This document shows positions 34,641 through 44,256 of a stretch of 44,256 nt of DNA, piece by piece (the stretch's first letter is position 1; each line of letters begins with the position of its first letter). The notes below the pieces were generated by a model, which was given only the letters and a program-made list of their open reading frames with translations, made no database searches and was not told the DNA's origin. This stretch comes from Deltaproteobacteria bacterium (GTDB lineage Bacteria; Myxococcota_A; UBA796; GCA-2862545), in the NCBI GenBank assembly GCA_016938035.1, contig JAFGVK010000065.1, forward strand, positions 1 to 44,256, written 5' to 3'. Position numbers and translations under genes: made by a program.

Positions 34641-35660
34641 TCAGGGAGCGGCGGCGCCGTCCCACAGCCCGTCGATCCAGGCCCCATACTGGTCGGCCGC
34701 CGCCCGCTCGGTGAGCAGGACGCTGGTGCCGTTATAGTCGTTGAAGGCCGACCAGGACCAGTTCGCGTCCCCCACGATGGCCGCGCCGTCGCACACCAGC
34801 ACCTTGGCGTGGGTGGTGTGATCCCTGGCGCTCAGGCGCAGCGGGACCGCCCCGTCGGTGAGCACCCCGATCGCGGCGGTGTTGATGCGGTTGTCGTGGA
34901 CCCAGTCCGAGTCGTCGAGCACCACCCGCACGTCCACCCCCCGCGCCGTCGCGGCCACCAGTCCGTCGATGAGCAGGTTAGCGGGCGTGTCGGGGTAGGC
35001 GGCGTTGTAGGAGGCGGCGTAGAGCACCAGCCGGAGGCGCTCGCTCGCGCCCTCGATGCACGCGAGCAGGGCCTCGTCCACCTCGCGGTTGTAGAGCGGG
35101 GTCACCGCGCCGATGGCCTGGCGCTCCAGCACGGGCTCCACGTCGGGGTGGGCCCAGATGGCCTGGAAGTAGCCCTCGTACCAGTCGGTCACCGCCTGAT
35201 CCGCGATCCGCACGCTGCCCTCGGTGTTCAGATCCAGGGCGTAGGAGGTGAAGTTGTGGGAGCCCAACAGCACCACGTCGTCGGCCACAACCAGCTTGTT
35301 GTGGGTTGTGGTGTGAGGAGAGTCGAGCTGGGTGGTCACCCCCGACGCCTCCATCCGCGACAGCACGCCCTCCACCCCGTCGGCCGCCTCGTCGGCGAGC
35401 ACCATCACCTCCACCCCGCGATCGGCCGCGTCGTAGAGGTGGCTGAGCACCTCGTGCACCGAGCCAGCGTCGTAGATCACATACTCCAGCAGGTGTAGTC
35501 GCCCGGTGGCGCCGTCGATGGTCTCGATCAGCGCGGGCGCGTACGCGCGATCGACCAGCGGCGTGATCACGGAGCTGAGGGCGGTGTCCTCCACCTCCTC
35601 CGAGGTGTCGGTGACGGCGGGGGAGCACCCCAGGAGCAGGCTGAGCGGTAGCAGGTTCAT
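34641..35660 (-). CDS. Phospholipase D-like lipoprotein, two HKD motifs
   Basis: A 339-residue lipoprotein (LSLLLGC, Cys12; acidic tether). It has the double HKD architecture of the phospholipase D superfamily, which cleaves phosphodiesters through a covalent phosphohistidine: first motif HNKLVVADD followed by GSHNFTSYALDLNTE, second HAKVLVCDG followed by GDANWSWSAFNDYNG. Both sets look intact, so activity on lipid or nucleic-acid phosphodiesters is likely. The ATG at 35660 has a weak ribosome site. It diverges from the small lipoprotein at 35738 over a palindrome-bearing gap. Confidence 0.88.
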   Translation of the reverse strand: MNLLPLSLLLGCSPAVTDTSEEVEDTALSSVITPLVDRAYAPALIETIDGATGRLHLLEYVIYDAGSVHEVLSHLYDAADRGVEVMVLADEAADGVEGVLSRMEASGVTTQLDSPHTTTHNKLVVADDVVLLGSHNFTSYALDLNTEGSVRIADQAVTDWYEGYFQAIWAHPDVEPVLERQAIGAVTPLYNREVDEALLACIEGASERLRLVLYAASYNAAYPDTPANLLIDGLVAATARGVDVRVVLDDSDWVHDNRINTAAIGVLTDGAVPLRLSARDHTTHAKVLVCDGAAIVGDANWSWSAFNDYNGTSVLLTERAAADQYGAWIDGLWDGAAAP

Positions 35661-35724
35661 GGGCCCAGCGTATCCTGTCGGCCCCCCCCTTGCGCGCGCC
35701 CGCAGGGAGAGACAGGATGGGCCC
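35661..35724. promoter_or_regulatory. Inverted repeat in a divergent intergenic region
   Basis: The left arm GGGCCCA + GCGTA + TCCTGTC (35661-35679) matches the complement of the right arm GACAGGATGGGCCC (35711-35724) over 14 bases, except for the 5-nt insertion GCGTA. It fills most of the 77-bp gap between two divergent lipoprotein genes, a typical spot for a shared operator, or it is a hairpin in both leaders. No regulator is adjacent. Confidence 0.45.
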
Positions 35725-35737
35725 ACAGGAGGTCCCC

Positions 35738-36043
35738 ATGAAGCGCTCCCTCGCCGCCATCGCCCTGCTCACCGCCCTGACCGCGTGCGACGTGGAAGAG
35801 ATCGGGATGGGCGACGGGTCGATCACCGTGGTCAACGAGGACACCCAGGAGGTGCGCCTGCTCATCTCGGATAACGACCAGTGCGTGATCGGGATGCACT
35901 CGTCGGTGAACACCTCGACCCGCAGGGTGTTCTCCATCGGCGAGACCTCCTACGTCTGCCTGGGCGAGAAGGCCCCTGGGGTCGCGGTGGAGAACGGGAA
36001 GACCTACGCCATCAAGGGCGGGAAGCTCGTCGAGAAGCCCTAG
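35738..36043 (+). CDS. Small lipoprotein
   Basis: A 101-residue lipoprotein (ALLTALTAC, Cys17). The mature part is a compact beta domain (GSITVVNEDTQEVRLLISDNDQ) with two further Cys residues that may pair. The ATG at 35738 has AGGAGG. It is divergent from the phospholipase D-like gene. No family recognised. Confidence 0.7.
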   Translation: MKRSLAAIALLTALTACDVEEIGMGDGSITVVNEDTQEVRLLISDNDQCVIGMHSSVNTSTRRVFSIGETSYVCLGEKAPGVAVENGKTYAIKGGKLVEKP

Positions 36044-36053
36044 GGCGCGCGAC

Positions 36054-36078
36054 CGCCCGGCGGCGCTAGCGCCGGGCG
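36054..36078 (+). terminator. GC-rich terminator hairpin
   Basis: CGCCC and GGGCG arms enclose the perfect palindrome GGCGCTAGCGCC, 11 nt after the small lipoprotein stop. There is no U-tract. Confidence 0.5.
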
Positions 36079-36180
36079 CTGGTCCATCAGCCGGACAGGC
36101 TCACAGGAAGCGCCTCATCCTTCCACAGGAATCATCGGATGAAGTTGCTCGTCGAGTCCTCCAGACTGCAGACGGGCGCC
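36076..36180 (-). repeat. Dispersed about 105-bp element, copy A
   Basis: Minus-strand relative of 16935-17038, here downstream of the small lipoprotein terminator. In the shared frame it reads PVCSLEDSTSNFI, then an early TGA, then more codons up to the TGA shared with the other copy. The early stop suggests this copy is the more decayed. The rest of the 36044-36402 gap shows no gene. Confidence 0.5.
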
Positions 36181-36402
36181 GCGTCGCGAGGCATATCGGC
36201 GCGTGACCGCCGTTCCCTGGGAAGGAAGCGCACTTCTGCACGCGACGAGCGTAGGAACAAGGACACGCGTCGAGAGGCCAGCGGTTCGGTGCCTAGCGCC
36301 CTCTGGGCAGGCACCGCCACCCGACCCACCGCGAGGTGGAGGCGCCCCTCAGACGCAGCGCGTCGACCCGTTTCTAGCTGCGCACCCGCCTGGGGGCGGT
36401 CT

Positions 36403-37146
36403 TCAGCGCTTGCGCGCGAAGATGTGCATCGCCCGGCCCAGCGAGGCGGGGACCCGGTCCTCGTAGGACTTGATCACCCGCGCCGCCAGCAGGCTGTGGC
36501 CAAAATAGGCAGGCGGCCCGGAGTGCACATAGCTGAAGTTCTCGAAGCCGATCTCCTTCAGGTACCGCTCGGCAGAGGCCAGGCTGTTGATGCGGTAGTA
36601 GGTGGGGAAGATGTCGTCGAGGGTGCGATCGGTCTTGACGATCTTCTTGAGGATGAACTTGTGGTACTGCTCGGGGATGACCCGCGCGAGGATACCGACA
36701 AATCCCCACTTGTTGGGTGTCATGGCGCAGACCCAGCCCCCCGGCTTGAGGACCCGGTGGAACTCCGCCAGCATCTTGTCGGGGTGCTCGATGTGCTCGA
36801 AGACCATGCGGCTGACAATGAGATCGAAGGATCCGTCCTCAAAGGGGAGCCTGGGGTCGCCGGGCGAGCCGAGCACCACCTCGCTGAGGGTGGGGTTCTG
36901 CTTGACCTCGGGATCCACGTCGTAGCCGACCACCTTCGCGCAGGCCTGGCGGAGATCCGACAGCTGCGAGGCGTAGTTCTGGTAGTCCTGCAGCAGCCCT
37001 CGCCCCGCGCCGAAGTCGAGCACCGTGTCGGTGGGCTTCAGGAGCGCGCGGATCCTGCTGTAGAAGAGCACCTCGTGATCGTCCCTCGCGAAGCCCCCTG
37101 CGGCGTACTCCGGGTAGATCGTGGACAGGATCTTCTCTTTCTTCAT
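36403..37146 (-). CDS. Class I SAM-dependent methyltransferase
   Basis: A 247-residue methyltransferase: motif I VLDFGAGRG, then VVGYDVDPEVK, FDLIVSRMVFEHIEHP and VLKPGGWVCAMTPN, as in UbiE/Methyltransf_11 type proteins. The C-terminal half (YHKFILKKIVKTDRTLDDIFPTYYR) is lysine- and aromatic-rich. Codon use looks less GC-biased than its neighbours (many AAG, AAA, TAC), so recent transfer is possible. The ATG at 37146 has GAGAGGA upstream at slightly long spacing. The substrate is unknown; such proteins often modify sugars or lipids in glycan clusters, but none is adjacent. Confidence 0.85.
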   Translation of the reverse strand: MKKEKILSTIYPEYAAGGFARDDHEVLFYSRIRALLKPTDTVLDFGAGRGLLQDYQNYASQLSDLRQACAKVVGYDVDPEVKQNPTLSEVVLGSPGDPRLPFEDGSFDLIVSRMVFEHIEHPDKMLAEFHRVLKPGGWVCAMTPNKWGFVGILARVIPEQYHKFILKKIVKTDRTLDDIFPTYYRINSLASAERYLKEIGFENFSYVHSGPPAYFGHSLLAARVIKSYEDRVPASLGRAMHIFARKR

Positions 37147-37294
37147 CTGCTCGTCCTCTCGCTAAGGGGAGACACCCCGGGGGCGTCCGCTAGGGTGAGG
37201 CGGTATCCAGCTAGGTCCGCGCGAGCCACCGAGGGGCCTCAGGGTAGCCTACAGATCGGGGCGCTCACCACACCCTCGTGCGGCTCGGCGGCGA

Positions 37295-38959
<1,665 letters not shown>

Positions 38960-38961
38960 CG

Positions 38962-39543
38962 CTAGAGCCGCGTGGTTCCGTGGATCTGGAGCCCAAAGGT
39001 GTCCACGTTGGACTTCCAGTCCGACAGCTCCTCCTTGCCCCCCCGCACCGCCCAGTCGGAGTCGATGGTGAGCACCGAGGAGATGCCGCCCCTGGGGCGC
39101 ATCTGGACGCTCAGCCTGAGCCGGCAGGGCTCAAAGACGGTCATGATGTCCTCGTAGATCACGTTCGCGAGCCGCTCATAGGAGGCGATGTCGCTGCGGA
39201 AGGCCTCCTTGTAGACCTTCAGCGACTTCAGCTCGATGGTCCAGTCCCTAGGGTAAAAGGTGAGCAGGATCTCCCCGAAGTCAGGCTGAGATCCCACCCC
39301 CATGAAGGTGAATTCCGGGATGTGGATCTTCTGCTCGTAGCCCTCGCTGGTGGGGTTGGGGATCCGGCGCAGCAGGTGCGCCTTGGACCAGTGCGAATTG
39401 GGGAGCAGCGCGAGTTCGGAGCGCCCCTGCTCCTCGCGCTTGATCCGCTCCTGCTTCAGGGTGTCGATCACCCTGCGCCGGTCCGCCACCGTGAGGGACC
39501 TCATCGACTCAAGCGTGTGGAGAAAGTCTTGCTCGCTGCTCAT
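38962..39543 (-). CDS. QueF-like T-fold protein lacking the catalytic Cys
   Basis: A 193-residue protein aligning with QueF, the preQ0 nitrile reductase of queuosine synthesis: IPNPTSEGY, IPEFTFMG, QPDFGEILLTFYP, IELKSLKVYKEAFR and RPRGGISSVL. In QueF the strand reads EFTSLCP(x)TGQPDF and its Cys attacks the nitrile; here it is EFTFMGVGSQPDF, one residue shorter with Gly82 in place of Cys. The His of FRNHGDFHE is also missing (FRSDIASYE). The acid in QPD (Asp88) and Glu104 remain. So it probably binds a pterin/purine-like ligand without reductase activity, or does another reaction. The ATG at 39543 follows CGGAGGA. Coupled to the metal transporter. Confidence 0.75.
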   Translation of the reverse strand: MSSEQDFLHTLESMRSLTVADRRRVIDTLKQERIKREEQGRSELALLPNSHWSKAHLLRRIPNPTSEGYEQKIHIPEFTFMGVGSQPDFGEILLTFYPRDWTIELKSLKVYKEAFRSDIASYERLANVIYEDIMTVFEPCRLRLSVQMRPRGGISSVLTIDSDWAVRGGKEELSDWKSNVDTFGLQIHGTTRL

Positions 39544-39665
39544 CGCCGTCCTCCGGAGCACCGCACATAGCGGCCCGTCCGAGAGGGGACAAGCCGGCCC
39601 TTGCACCCGCCCCCCCGAGTCCATAGGGGCAGGGGGCTTTCGTACACTCAGCCTGTGGAGACCGC

Positions 39666-40511
39666 ATGCACTTCCAGGAGATGATCCTCAACCTGTCCAG
39701 CTACTGGGGCAAGCAGGGCTGCGTGCTCCTGCAACCCCACGACGTAGAGATGGGCGCTGGGACCTTCCACCCCGCCACCTTCCTCCGCTCCCTGGGCCCA
39801 GATCCTTGGCGCGCGGCCTTCGTCCAGCCCTGCCGCCGCCCCGGCGACGCCCGCTATGGCGAGAACCCCAACAGGCTGGGACACTACTACCAGTACCAGG
39901 TGCTGCTGAAGCCCTCGCCCCCCAACGTCCAAGACCTGTACCTCGGCAGCCTCTCAGCGCTGGGGATCGATCTGCGCGAGCACGACGTGCGCTTCGTCCA
40001 CGACGACTGGGAGAGCCCCACCCTGGGCGCCTGGGGCCTGGGCTGGGAGGTCTGGCTGGACGGGATGGAGATCACGCAGTTCACCTATTTCCAGCAGGTG
40101 GGCGGGCACACCCTGCGTCCGATCACCTCGGAGCTCACCTACGGGCTGGAGCGCATCGCGATGTACCTCCAGAAGGTGGACGACGTGTTCGACCTGACCT
40201 GGGTGGACGGGGTGACCTACCGCGACGTCTTCCACCGCAACGAGGTGGAGCAGTCGAAGTTCAACTTCGAGAAGGCCGACACCGACGCGCTGTTCGACAT
40301 CTTCAACCGCCACTACGCCGAGTGCCAGCGCCTCGCGGGGGAGCAGCTCCCGCTCCCCGCCTACGATCAGTGCATCAAGTCGAGCCACACCTTCAACCTG
40401 CTCGACGCCAGGGGCGCGATCTCCGTCGCCGAGCGCCAACAGTACATCCGCCGGATCCGCGACCTCGCGGTGGCCTGTGCCGACGCCTGGGTCGGGAAGG
40501 AGGAGGCATGA
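39666..40511 (+). CDS. glyQ: Glycyl-tRNA synthetase alpha subunit
   Basis: Catalytic subunit of the bacterial tetrameric GlyRS, charging tRNA-Gly. The 281 residues begin [26 protein letters not shown] and carry [17 protein letters not shown], the [21 protein letters not shown] motif and the [26 protein letters not shown] motif. The ATG at 39666 follows GGAG. Its stop overlaps the glyS start (ATGA), the usual arrangement. Confidence 0.97.
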   Translation: MHFQEMILNLSSYWGKQGCVLLQPHDVEMGAGTFHPATFLRSLGPDPWRAAFVQPCRRPGDARYGENPNRLGHYYQYQVLLKPSPPNVQDLYLGSLSALGIDLREHDVRFVHDDWESPTLGAWGLGWEVWLDGMEITQFTYFQQVGGHTLRPITSELTYGLERIAMYLQKVDDVFDLTWVDGVTYRDVFHRNEVEQSKFNFEKADTDALFDIFNRHYAECQRLAGEQLPLPAYDQCIKSSHTFNLLDARGAISVAERQQYIRRIRDLAVACADAWVGKEEA

Positions 40512-42610
40512 GCGAGCTGCTGATCGAGATCCGCTTTGAGGAGCTCCCCGCCACGATGATCGGTCCCGCCCTCACCGGGCTGGCGCAGGGGGTGGAGCGG
40601 CTGCTGGAGGGCGTGGAGCACGGCGCGCTGACCACCTACAGCACCCCGCGGCGCTTCGCGGTGGTGGTGGAGGACGTGGCCGCAGCCTCGCCGGTGGTGG
40701 AGCGCCTCGTCACGGGCCCCCCCGCCGACCGGGCCTTCAAGGACGGTGTCCCCACCAAGGGGGCGCTGGGCTTCGCCGCAGGAAAGGGGGTGGCGGTCGA
40801 GGACCTGGAGATCGTCGACGGCCCCAAGGGCAAGGTGATCGCGGCGCGGGTCCGCGAGGGCGGCGCCCAGACCGTCGAGGTCATCGCCGGCGGGCTTGAG
40901 GCCCTGGTGCTGGGGCTGCCCTTCGCCAAGACCATGGAGTGGGGCGCTGGTGGGGTGCGCTTTGGCCGCCCCCTGCACGGCGTCGCCGCGATCTTCGGGG
41001 GGGTGCCCCTCACCGGCACGGTCGCCGGGCTGGCCGTCGCCCCCTCCACCGAGGGGCACCGGCTGGCGCCGGACACCGCCTTCGCCTTCACCGATCGGGA
41101 CACCTGGCTGGAGGGCCTGCGCGCGCGCAAGGTCGAGCCAGACATCGCGGTGCGGCGGGCGAAGATTCAGGCCCTGCTCGACGAGGCAGCGACACGCCTC
41201 GACGCGGACCCCATCCGGCAGGAGGCCCTGCTCGACGAGGTGGTGCACTTGGTCGAGTGGCCGGTGCTGGTGCTGAGCGCCTTCGACGAGGTGCTCCTCC
41301 ACCTGCCGCCCCGCCTGCTGGTGGAGTCGATGACGGTCCACCAGCGCTACTTCCCGGTGTTCCGCCAGGGCGCGCTGACCCACCACTTCGCGGTGATCTC
41401 CAACAACCCCTGGGGCAACGAGGCGCTGATCGCCGAGGGCAACGCCCGGGTGCTGCGCGCCCGCTTCCACGACGCCCGCTTCTTCTTCGCGGAGGACCGC
41501 AAGAAGCGCCTGGAGCAGCACGGCGCCGGGCTGGCCCGGATGCGCTGGATCAAGGGCCTCGGCACCATGGCGGACAAGCAGCTCCGGGTGAGCGCCCTCG
41601 CCGAGCGGATGGCCGCCCTCACAGGTGCGGACCCCGCCCTCGCCGCGCGCGCCGGCGCCCTGTGCAAGTCCGATCTGCTGGCGCAGATGGTGGGCGAATT
41701 TGCGGAGCTGCAGGGGCACATGGGCCGGCTCTATGCCGCTGAGCAGGGCGAGGACCCCGCGGTGGCCGCGGCCATCGAGGAGCACTACCTCCCCGCAGGT
41801 GGCGACGACGACGTGGCCCCCTCTCCGGTGGGCGCCGCGGTCGCGCTCGCCGACCGCCTCGACACCCTGGTCGGGTGCTTCGGGGTGGGGATGGTCCCCA
41901 AGGGCGGCGGCGATCCGCAGGGGCTCCGCAGAGCTGCGCTGGGCGTGATCCGCACCCTGGTGGGCCACGGGCTGCGGGCAGAGCTGAGCGAGCTGTTCGG
42001 CCTCGCGGTGGACACCTTCCACCACGCCGCCGCCGCAGGCCAGTACGAGGGGTGGACCGCCGCACGCGGCACGGGCGAGGCCCCCAGCGGGCGCGACGAG
42101 CTCGTGGGAGCCCTGGTGGGCTTCGCCCAGGCGCGGTTCAAGGCGAACGCTACGGGCAAGGGCGTCTCTGCCGACGTGGTGGACGCGGTGCTCGCCGCGA
42201 CCTCTGCCGATCCCGTGGTGCTGACCGCCAAGCTGGACGCGATGGCGAGCATCACCGGCACCCCTACCTTCAAGCCCATGATGCACACCTTCAAGCGGGT
42301 GCTGAACATCACCAAGGGCGCCGAGGCGCCGGTCCCCTCCCCTGATCAGCTAGGCGACCCCGCAGAGCTGGCCCTGCACCAGGCGGTGGAGCGGGTAGAG
42401 GCGCAGCTGCTCGCCGCGGCGGAGAGCCTCGACTACCTGGGCGCTATCGCACTGGTCGCGGAGCTTGAGGCGCCAGTGGCCGCCTTCTTCGACGCGGTGC
42501 TGGTGGACGCGGAGGATCCGGCGGTGAAGGCGGTCAGGGTCGGGCTGCTCCTCCGCGTGGGGCGCCTGTTCCTTGCGATCGCGGACTTCACCCTCATCTC
42601 CACCAGATAG
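40508..42610 (+). CDS. glyS: Glycyl-tRNA synthetase beta subunit
   Basis: The tRNA-recognition subunit of bacterial GlyRS, 700 residues. It opens with [17 protein letters not shown] and [14 protein letters not shown], has [29 protein letters not shown] and [14 protein letters not shown], and ends with the helical anticodon-binding domain ([22 protein letters not shown]). The ATG at 40508 has GGAGG just upstream and overlaps the glyQ stop. A strong hairpin follows its own stop. Confidence 0.97.
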   Translation: MSELLIEIRFEELPATMIGPALTGLAQGVERLLEGVEHGALTTYSTPRRFAVVVEDVAAASPVVERLVTGPPADRAFKDGVPTKGALGFAAGKGVAVEDLEIVDGPKGKVIAARVREGGAQTVEVIAGGLEALVLGLPFAKTMEWGAGGVRFGRPLHGVAAIFGGVPLTGTVAGLAVAPSTEGHRLAPDTAFAFTDRDTWLEGLRARKVEPDIAVRRAKIQALLDEAATRLDADPIRQEALLDEVVHLVEWPVLVLSAFDEVLLHLPPRLLVESMTVHQRYFPVFRQGALTHHFAVISNNPWGNEALIAEGNARVLRARFHDARFFFAEDRKKRLEQHGAGLARMRWIKGLGTMADKQLRVSALAERMAALTGADPALAARAGALCKSDLLAQMVGEFAELQGHMGRLYAAEQGEDPAVAAAIEEHYLPAGGDDDVAPSPVGAAVALADRLDTLVGCFGVGMVPKGGGDPQGLRRAALGVIRTLVGHGLRAELSELFGLAVDTFHHAAAAGQYEGWTAARGTGEAPSGRDELVGALVGFAQARFKANATGKGVSADVVDAVLAATSADPVVLTAKLDAMASITGTPTFKPMMHTFKRVLNITKGAEAPVPSPDQLGDPAELALHQAVERVEAQLLAAAESLDYLGAIALVAELEAPVAAFFDAVLVDAEDPAVKAVRVGLLLRVGRLFLAIADFTLISTR

Positions 42611-42621
42611 GCTGGCCGCAG

Positions 42622-42653
42622 GGGTCGCCCGGGGCCAATGCCACGGGCGACCC
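42622..42653 (+). terminator. Terminator hairpin after glyS
   Basis: A perfect 10-bp stem GGGTCGCCCG/CGGGCGACCC with a 12-nt loop, 12 nt after the glyS stop. There is no U-tract beyond the stem. Confidence 0.65.
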
Positions 42654-42668
42654 GACGCCAGCGGTATT

Positions 42669-42700
42669 TTGGACCTGGCGACGGGCTCCGGTGCTACACT
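42669..42700 (+). promoter_or_regulatory. Possible extended -10 promoter
   Basis: TGCTACACT gives an extended -10 (TGnTACACT, hexamer 42695-42700), 20 nt before the next start. A TTGGAC at 42669 is the nearest -35 candidate but is 20 bp away, longer than usual. Confidence 0.4.
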
Positions 42701-42720
42701 CCGCGCGAGAGGTAGCGCCC

Positions 42721-44256
42721 ATGATCCTGTCCCTGCTCCTGTCGGCAGCCCTGGCCACAGACACCTGGTCCACCCCCACCCCTGGCGTGAGCCTGCTGGA
42801 GCGCAGCACCGGCACCCAGCGGATCAGCGCCGCGTGGATCGACACCTGCTCCTCGGGGCTGGAGGCCCGCGCCACCCGCTACGACGACCGCGGGATGCGC
42901 ACCTCCAGCTGGGCCAGCGCCGTGGGGGCGAAGGTGGCGGTGAACGGGGCCTTCTTCTCCTACACCGACTACGACGCGGTGGGCTACTCCATCGGCGGCG
43001 GAGAGCCCTGGCCCACAGGGGTCGACTGGACGCATGGGAGCGCCATCGCCTTCGCCTCACACGGCCGCAACGAGATCTTCGAGGCGGGGGTGCAGCACCC
43101 GCCCCTCGGCGAGTGGTGGTGGCGCGAGATGGTCCCGGGAGACCCCCTGCTGGTGGACGACGGGGCGGTGGTGACCGAGGCCTGCTACTCCCACATGTGC
43201 GACCGCAACCCGCGGACCGCGGCGGGGCTGACCGCCGATGGGCACACCGCGCTGCTGGTGGCGGTGGACGGGCGCGCGGCCGGCGCCGCGGGGATGACCA
43301 GGGCAGAGCTGGCCGCCCTGATGGTGGACCTTGGGGCGTGGAGGGCGGTGAACCTGGACGGAGGCGGCTCGACGACCCTGTGGGTGGCCGGGCGAGGGGT
43401 GGTCAACCACCCCTCGGACGGGTCGGAGCGGGTGGTGGCCTCGCACCTGGGCTTCGTGCCCGCCACCGAGGACCCCGGCTGCTGCGTCGCGGAGGTGCTG
43501 CCAGGCGCCACCGGTCTCTTCGCCGACCTGCTCCCCTCTGATTGGGCCCTGCCCTACGCAGAGGCGCTCTACAACGCGGGCATCACCTCCGGATGCTCCC
43601 AGTCGCCCCTCCTGTTCTGCCCGAATTGCGTCCTGGACCGCGCCCACCTCGCGGTGCTGCTGGCGCGTGCGCTGGACCTACCCCCCGGCGCCGGCGACAC
43701 CTTCGACGACGTCGACCCCTCCGACTGGAAGGCGCCCTGGATCGAGGCCATCTACGACGCGGGCATCACCTCCGGATGCTCCGCCTCGCCGATGCTGTTC
43801 TGCACCGACCAGATCGCCTCGCGCTGGGAGGCCGCGGTGTTCGTCTTCCGGGCGATGGGCATCGCCAGGGCCACCCCCACGGGGATCTATGACGACCTCA
43901 CCTCGTCCCAGGCGGAGATCGTCGAGGCCCTCGCCAACGCCTGCGTCGTCCACCCCGGCGGATCCTTCGAGCCGGACAGGGCGGTGACCCGATCGGAGGC
44001 TGCCAAGATGCTGGCGGTAGGGCTCTCGGTGCCGCCCTTCGCTCCATGTGAGGAGGCAGACACGGACACGGACACGGACACGGACACGGACACGGACACC
44101 GACACGGACACGGACACCGACACCGACACCGACACGGACACGGACACGGACACCGACACGGACACCGACACCGACACCGACAGCGACAGCGACACCGACA
44201 CCGACACCGACACCGATAGCGACACCGATAGCGACACCGACACCGACACCGACACC
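42721..44256 (+). CDS. Phosphodiester glycosidase + SLH repeats + (DT)n, partial
   Basis: An open frame of 512 codons with no stop before the window edge. A signal peptide (MILSLLLSAALA) is followed by a NAGPA-type phosphodiester glycosidase domain (about 20-245; VNGAFFSYT, DRNPRTAAGL, VNLDGGGSTTLWV), the fold that uncovers GlcNAc-phosphodiesters. Three SLH-like repeats follow (about 260-440; ALYNAGITSGCS, AIYDAGITSGCS, DRAVTRSEAAKMLA). Last comes an (Asp-Thr/Ser) run to the edge. SLH repeats normally anchor proteins to cell-wall polymers, and the DT run is a stalk probably leading to a C-terminal sorting signal or further domain. The ATG at 42721 has AGAGG upstream. Confidence 0.85.
   Translation, partial: MILSLLLSAALATDTWSTPTPGVSLLERSTGTQRISAAWIDTCSSGLEARATRYDDRGMRTSSWASAVGAKVAVNGAFFSYTDYDAVGYSIGGGEPWPTGVDWTHGSAIAFASHGRNEIFEAGVQHPPLGEWWWREMVPGDPLLVDDGAVVTEACYSHMCDRNPRTAAGLTADGHTALLVAVDGRAAGAAGMTRAELAALMVDLGAWRAVNLDGGGSTTLWVAGRGVVNHPSDGSERVVASHLGFVPATEDPGCCVAEVLPGATGLFADLLPSDWALPYAEALYNAGITSGCSQSPLLFCPNCVLDRAHLAVLLARALDLPPGAGDTFDDVDPSDWKAPWIEAIYDAGITSGCSASPMLFCTDQIASRWEAAVFVFRAMGIARATPTGIYDDLTSSQAEIVEALANACVVHPGGSFEPDRAVTRSEAAKMLAVGLSVPPFAPCEEADTDTDTDTDTDTDTDTDTDTDTDTDTDTDTDTDTDTDTDTDSDSDTDTDTDTDSDTDSDTDTDTDT
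44059..44256 (+). repeat. (GAC ACS)n repeat coding for Asp-Thr/Ser
   Basis: At least 33 Asp-X dipeptides (X is Thr, occasionally Ser) to the edge of the window. The codons vary (ACG, ACC, AGC), so the repeat is maintained as protein and not just DNA slippage. Confidence 0.9.

Noticed and set aside
40367..42286. 639-codon minus-strand frame
   Set aside because: Antisense to glyS and the end of glyQ, with His/Gly-rich composition and no motifs.
44059..44256. CRISPR-like repeat array
   Set aside because: It is a 6-nt in-frame codon repeat without spacers.

Overview
The window is very GC-rich, with third codon positions almost always G or C. It is densely coding on both strands and shows no phage, plasmid, CRISPR array, rRNA or recognisable tRNA. 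LpxB (lipid A), a predicted outer-membrane barrel, many lipobox lipoproteins, SLH repeats and a C-terminal (Asp-Thr)n linker point to a Gram-negative, predatory/soil-type deltaproteobacterium-like lineage. Myxococcota or a relative is my inference; no marker gene here proves it. GTG and TTG starts are common, and several are fixed only by a good Shine-Dalgarno sequence.

Layout. 1-1.9 kb (minus): surE > small multidrug-export family membrane protein > apt, a compact salvage/housekeeping operon, followed at the left edge by a duplicated scrap of apt. 2-4 kb (plus): a histone-deacetylase-fold protein with a large extra C-terminal domain and a small tail-anchored protein. 4.1-9.5 kb (plus): four genes with stop/start overlaps: PHP-domain lipoprotein, arylsulfotransferase-like lipoprotein, P-loop NTPase, alpha/beta-hydrolase lipoprotein. 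9.6-14.7 kb: two large beta-propeller lipoproteins whose genes overlap by 25 bp. 14.7-17.5 kb: a B12/radical SAM protein and a small acidic protein.

17.5-21.5 kb: a methyltransferase, a Cys-rich protein, a lipoprotein and two long gene-poor gaps that look decayed. 21.5-26 kb (minus): fbp, an Ig-like lipoprotein, then M48 protease > TerB-like > lpxB > unknown. 26-29.4 kb (minus): an outer-membrane protein, a VanW protein and a glycan-binding lipoprotein. 29.5-31.8 kb (plus): a stand-alone receiver protein and an M30-like zinc protease lipoprotein. 31.8-34.6 kb (minus): an S46 dipeptidyl peptidase coupled to a zinc-ribbon membrane protein. 34.6-36 kb: a divergent pair, phospholipase D-like lipoprotein and small lipoprotein. 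36.4-39.5 kb (minus): a methyltransferase, a NicO-type nickel/cobalt exporter with a His-rich linker, and a QueF homologue without the catalytic Cys. 39.7-42.6 kb (plus): glyQ-glyS. 42.7 kb to the edge: a phosphodiester glycosidase/SLH protein running off the window.

Taken together, the core genes (surE, apt, lpxB, fbp, glyQS) are interspersed with secreted hydrolases and peptidases (PHP, ASST, alpha/beta hydrolase, M30, S46, PLD, VanW). This suits an organism that scavenges macromolecules at its surface. No single locus is a demonstrable new system. The best leads are the four-gene NTPase/lipoprotein operon, the QueF homologue lacking Cys, the HDAC fusion, and the dispersed 105-bp repeat.
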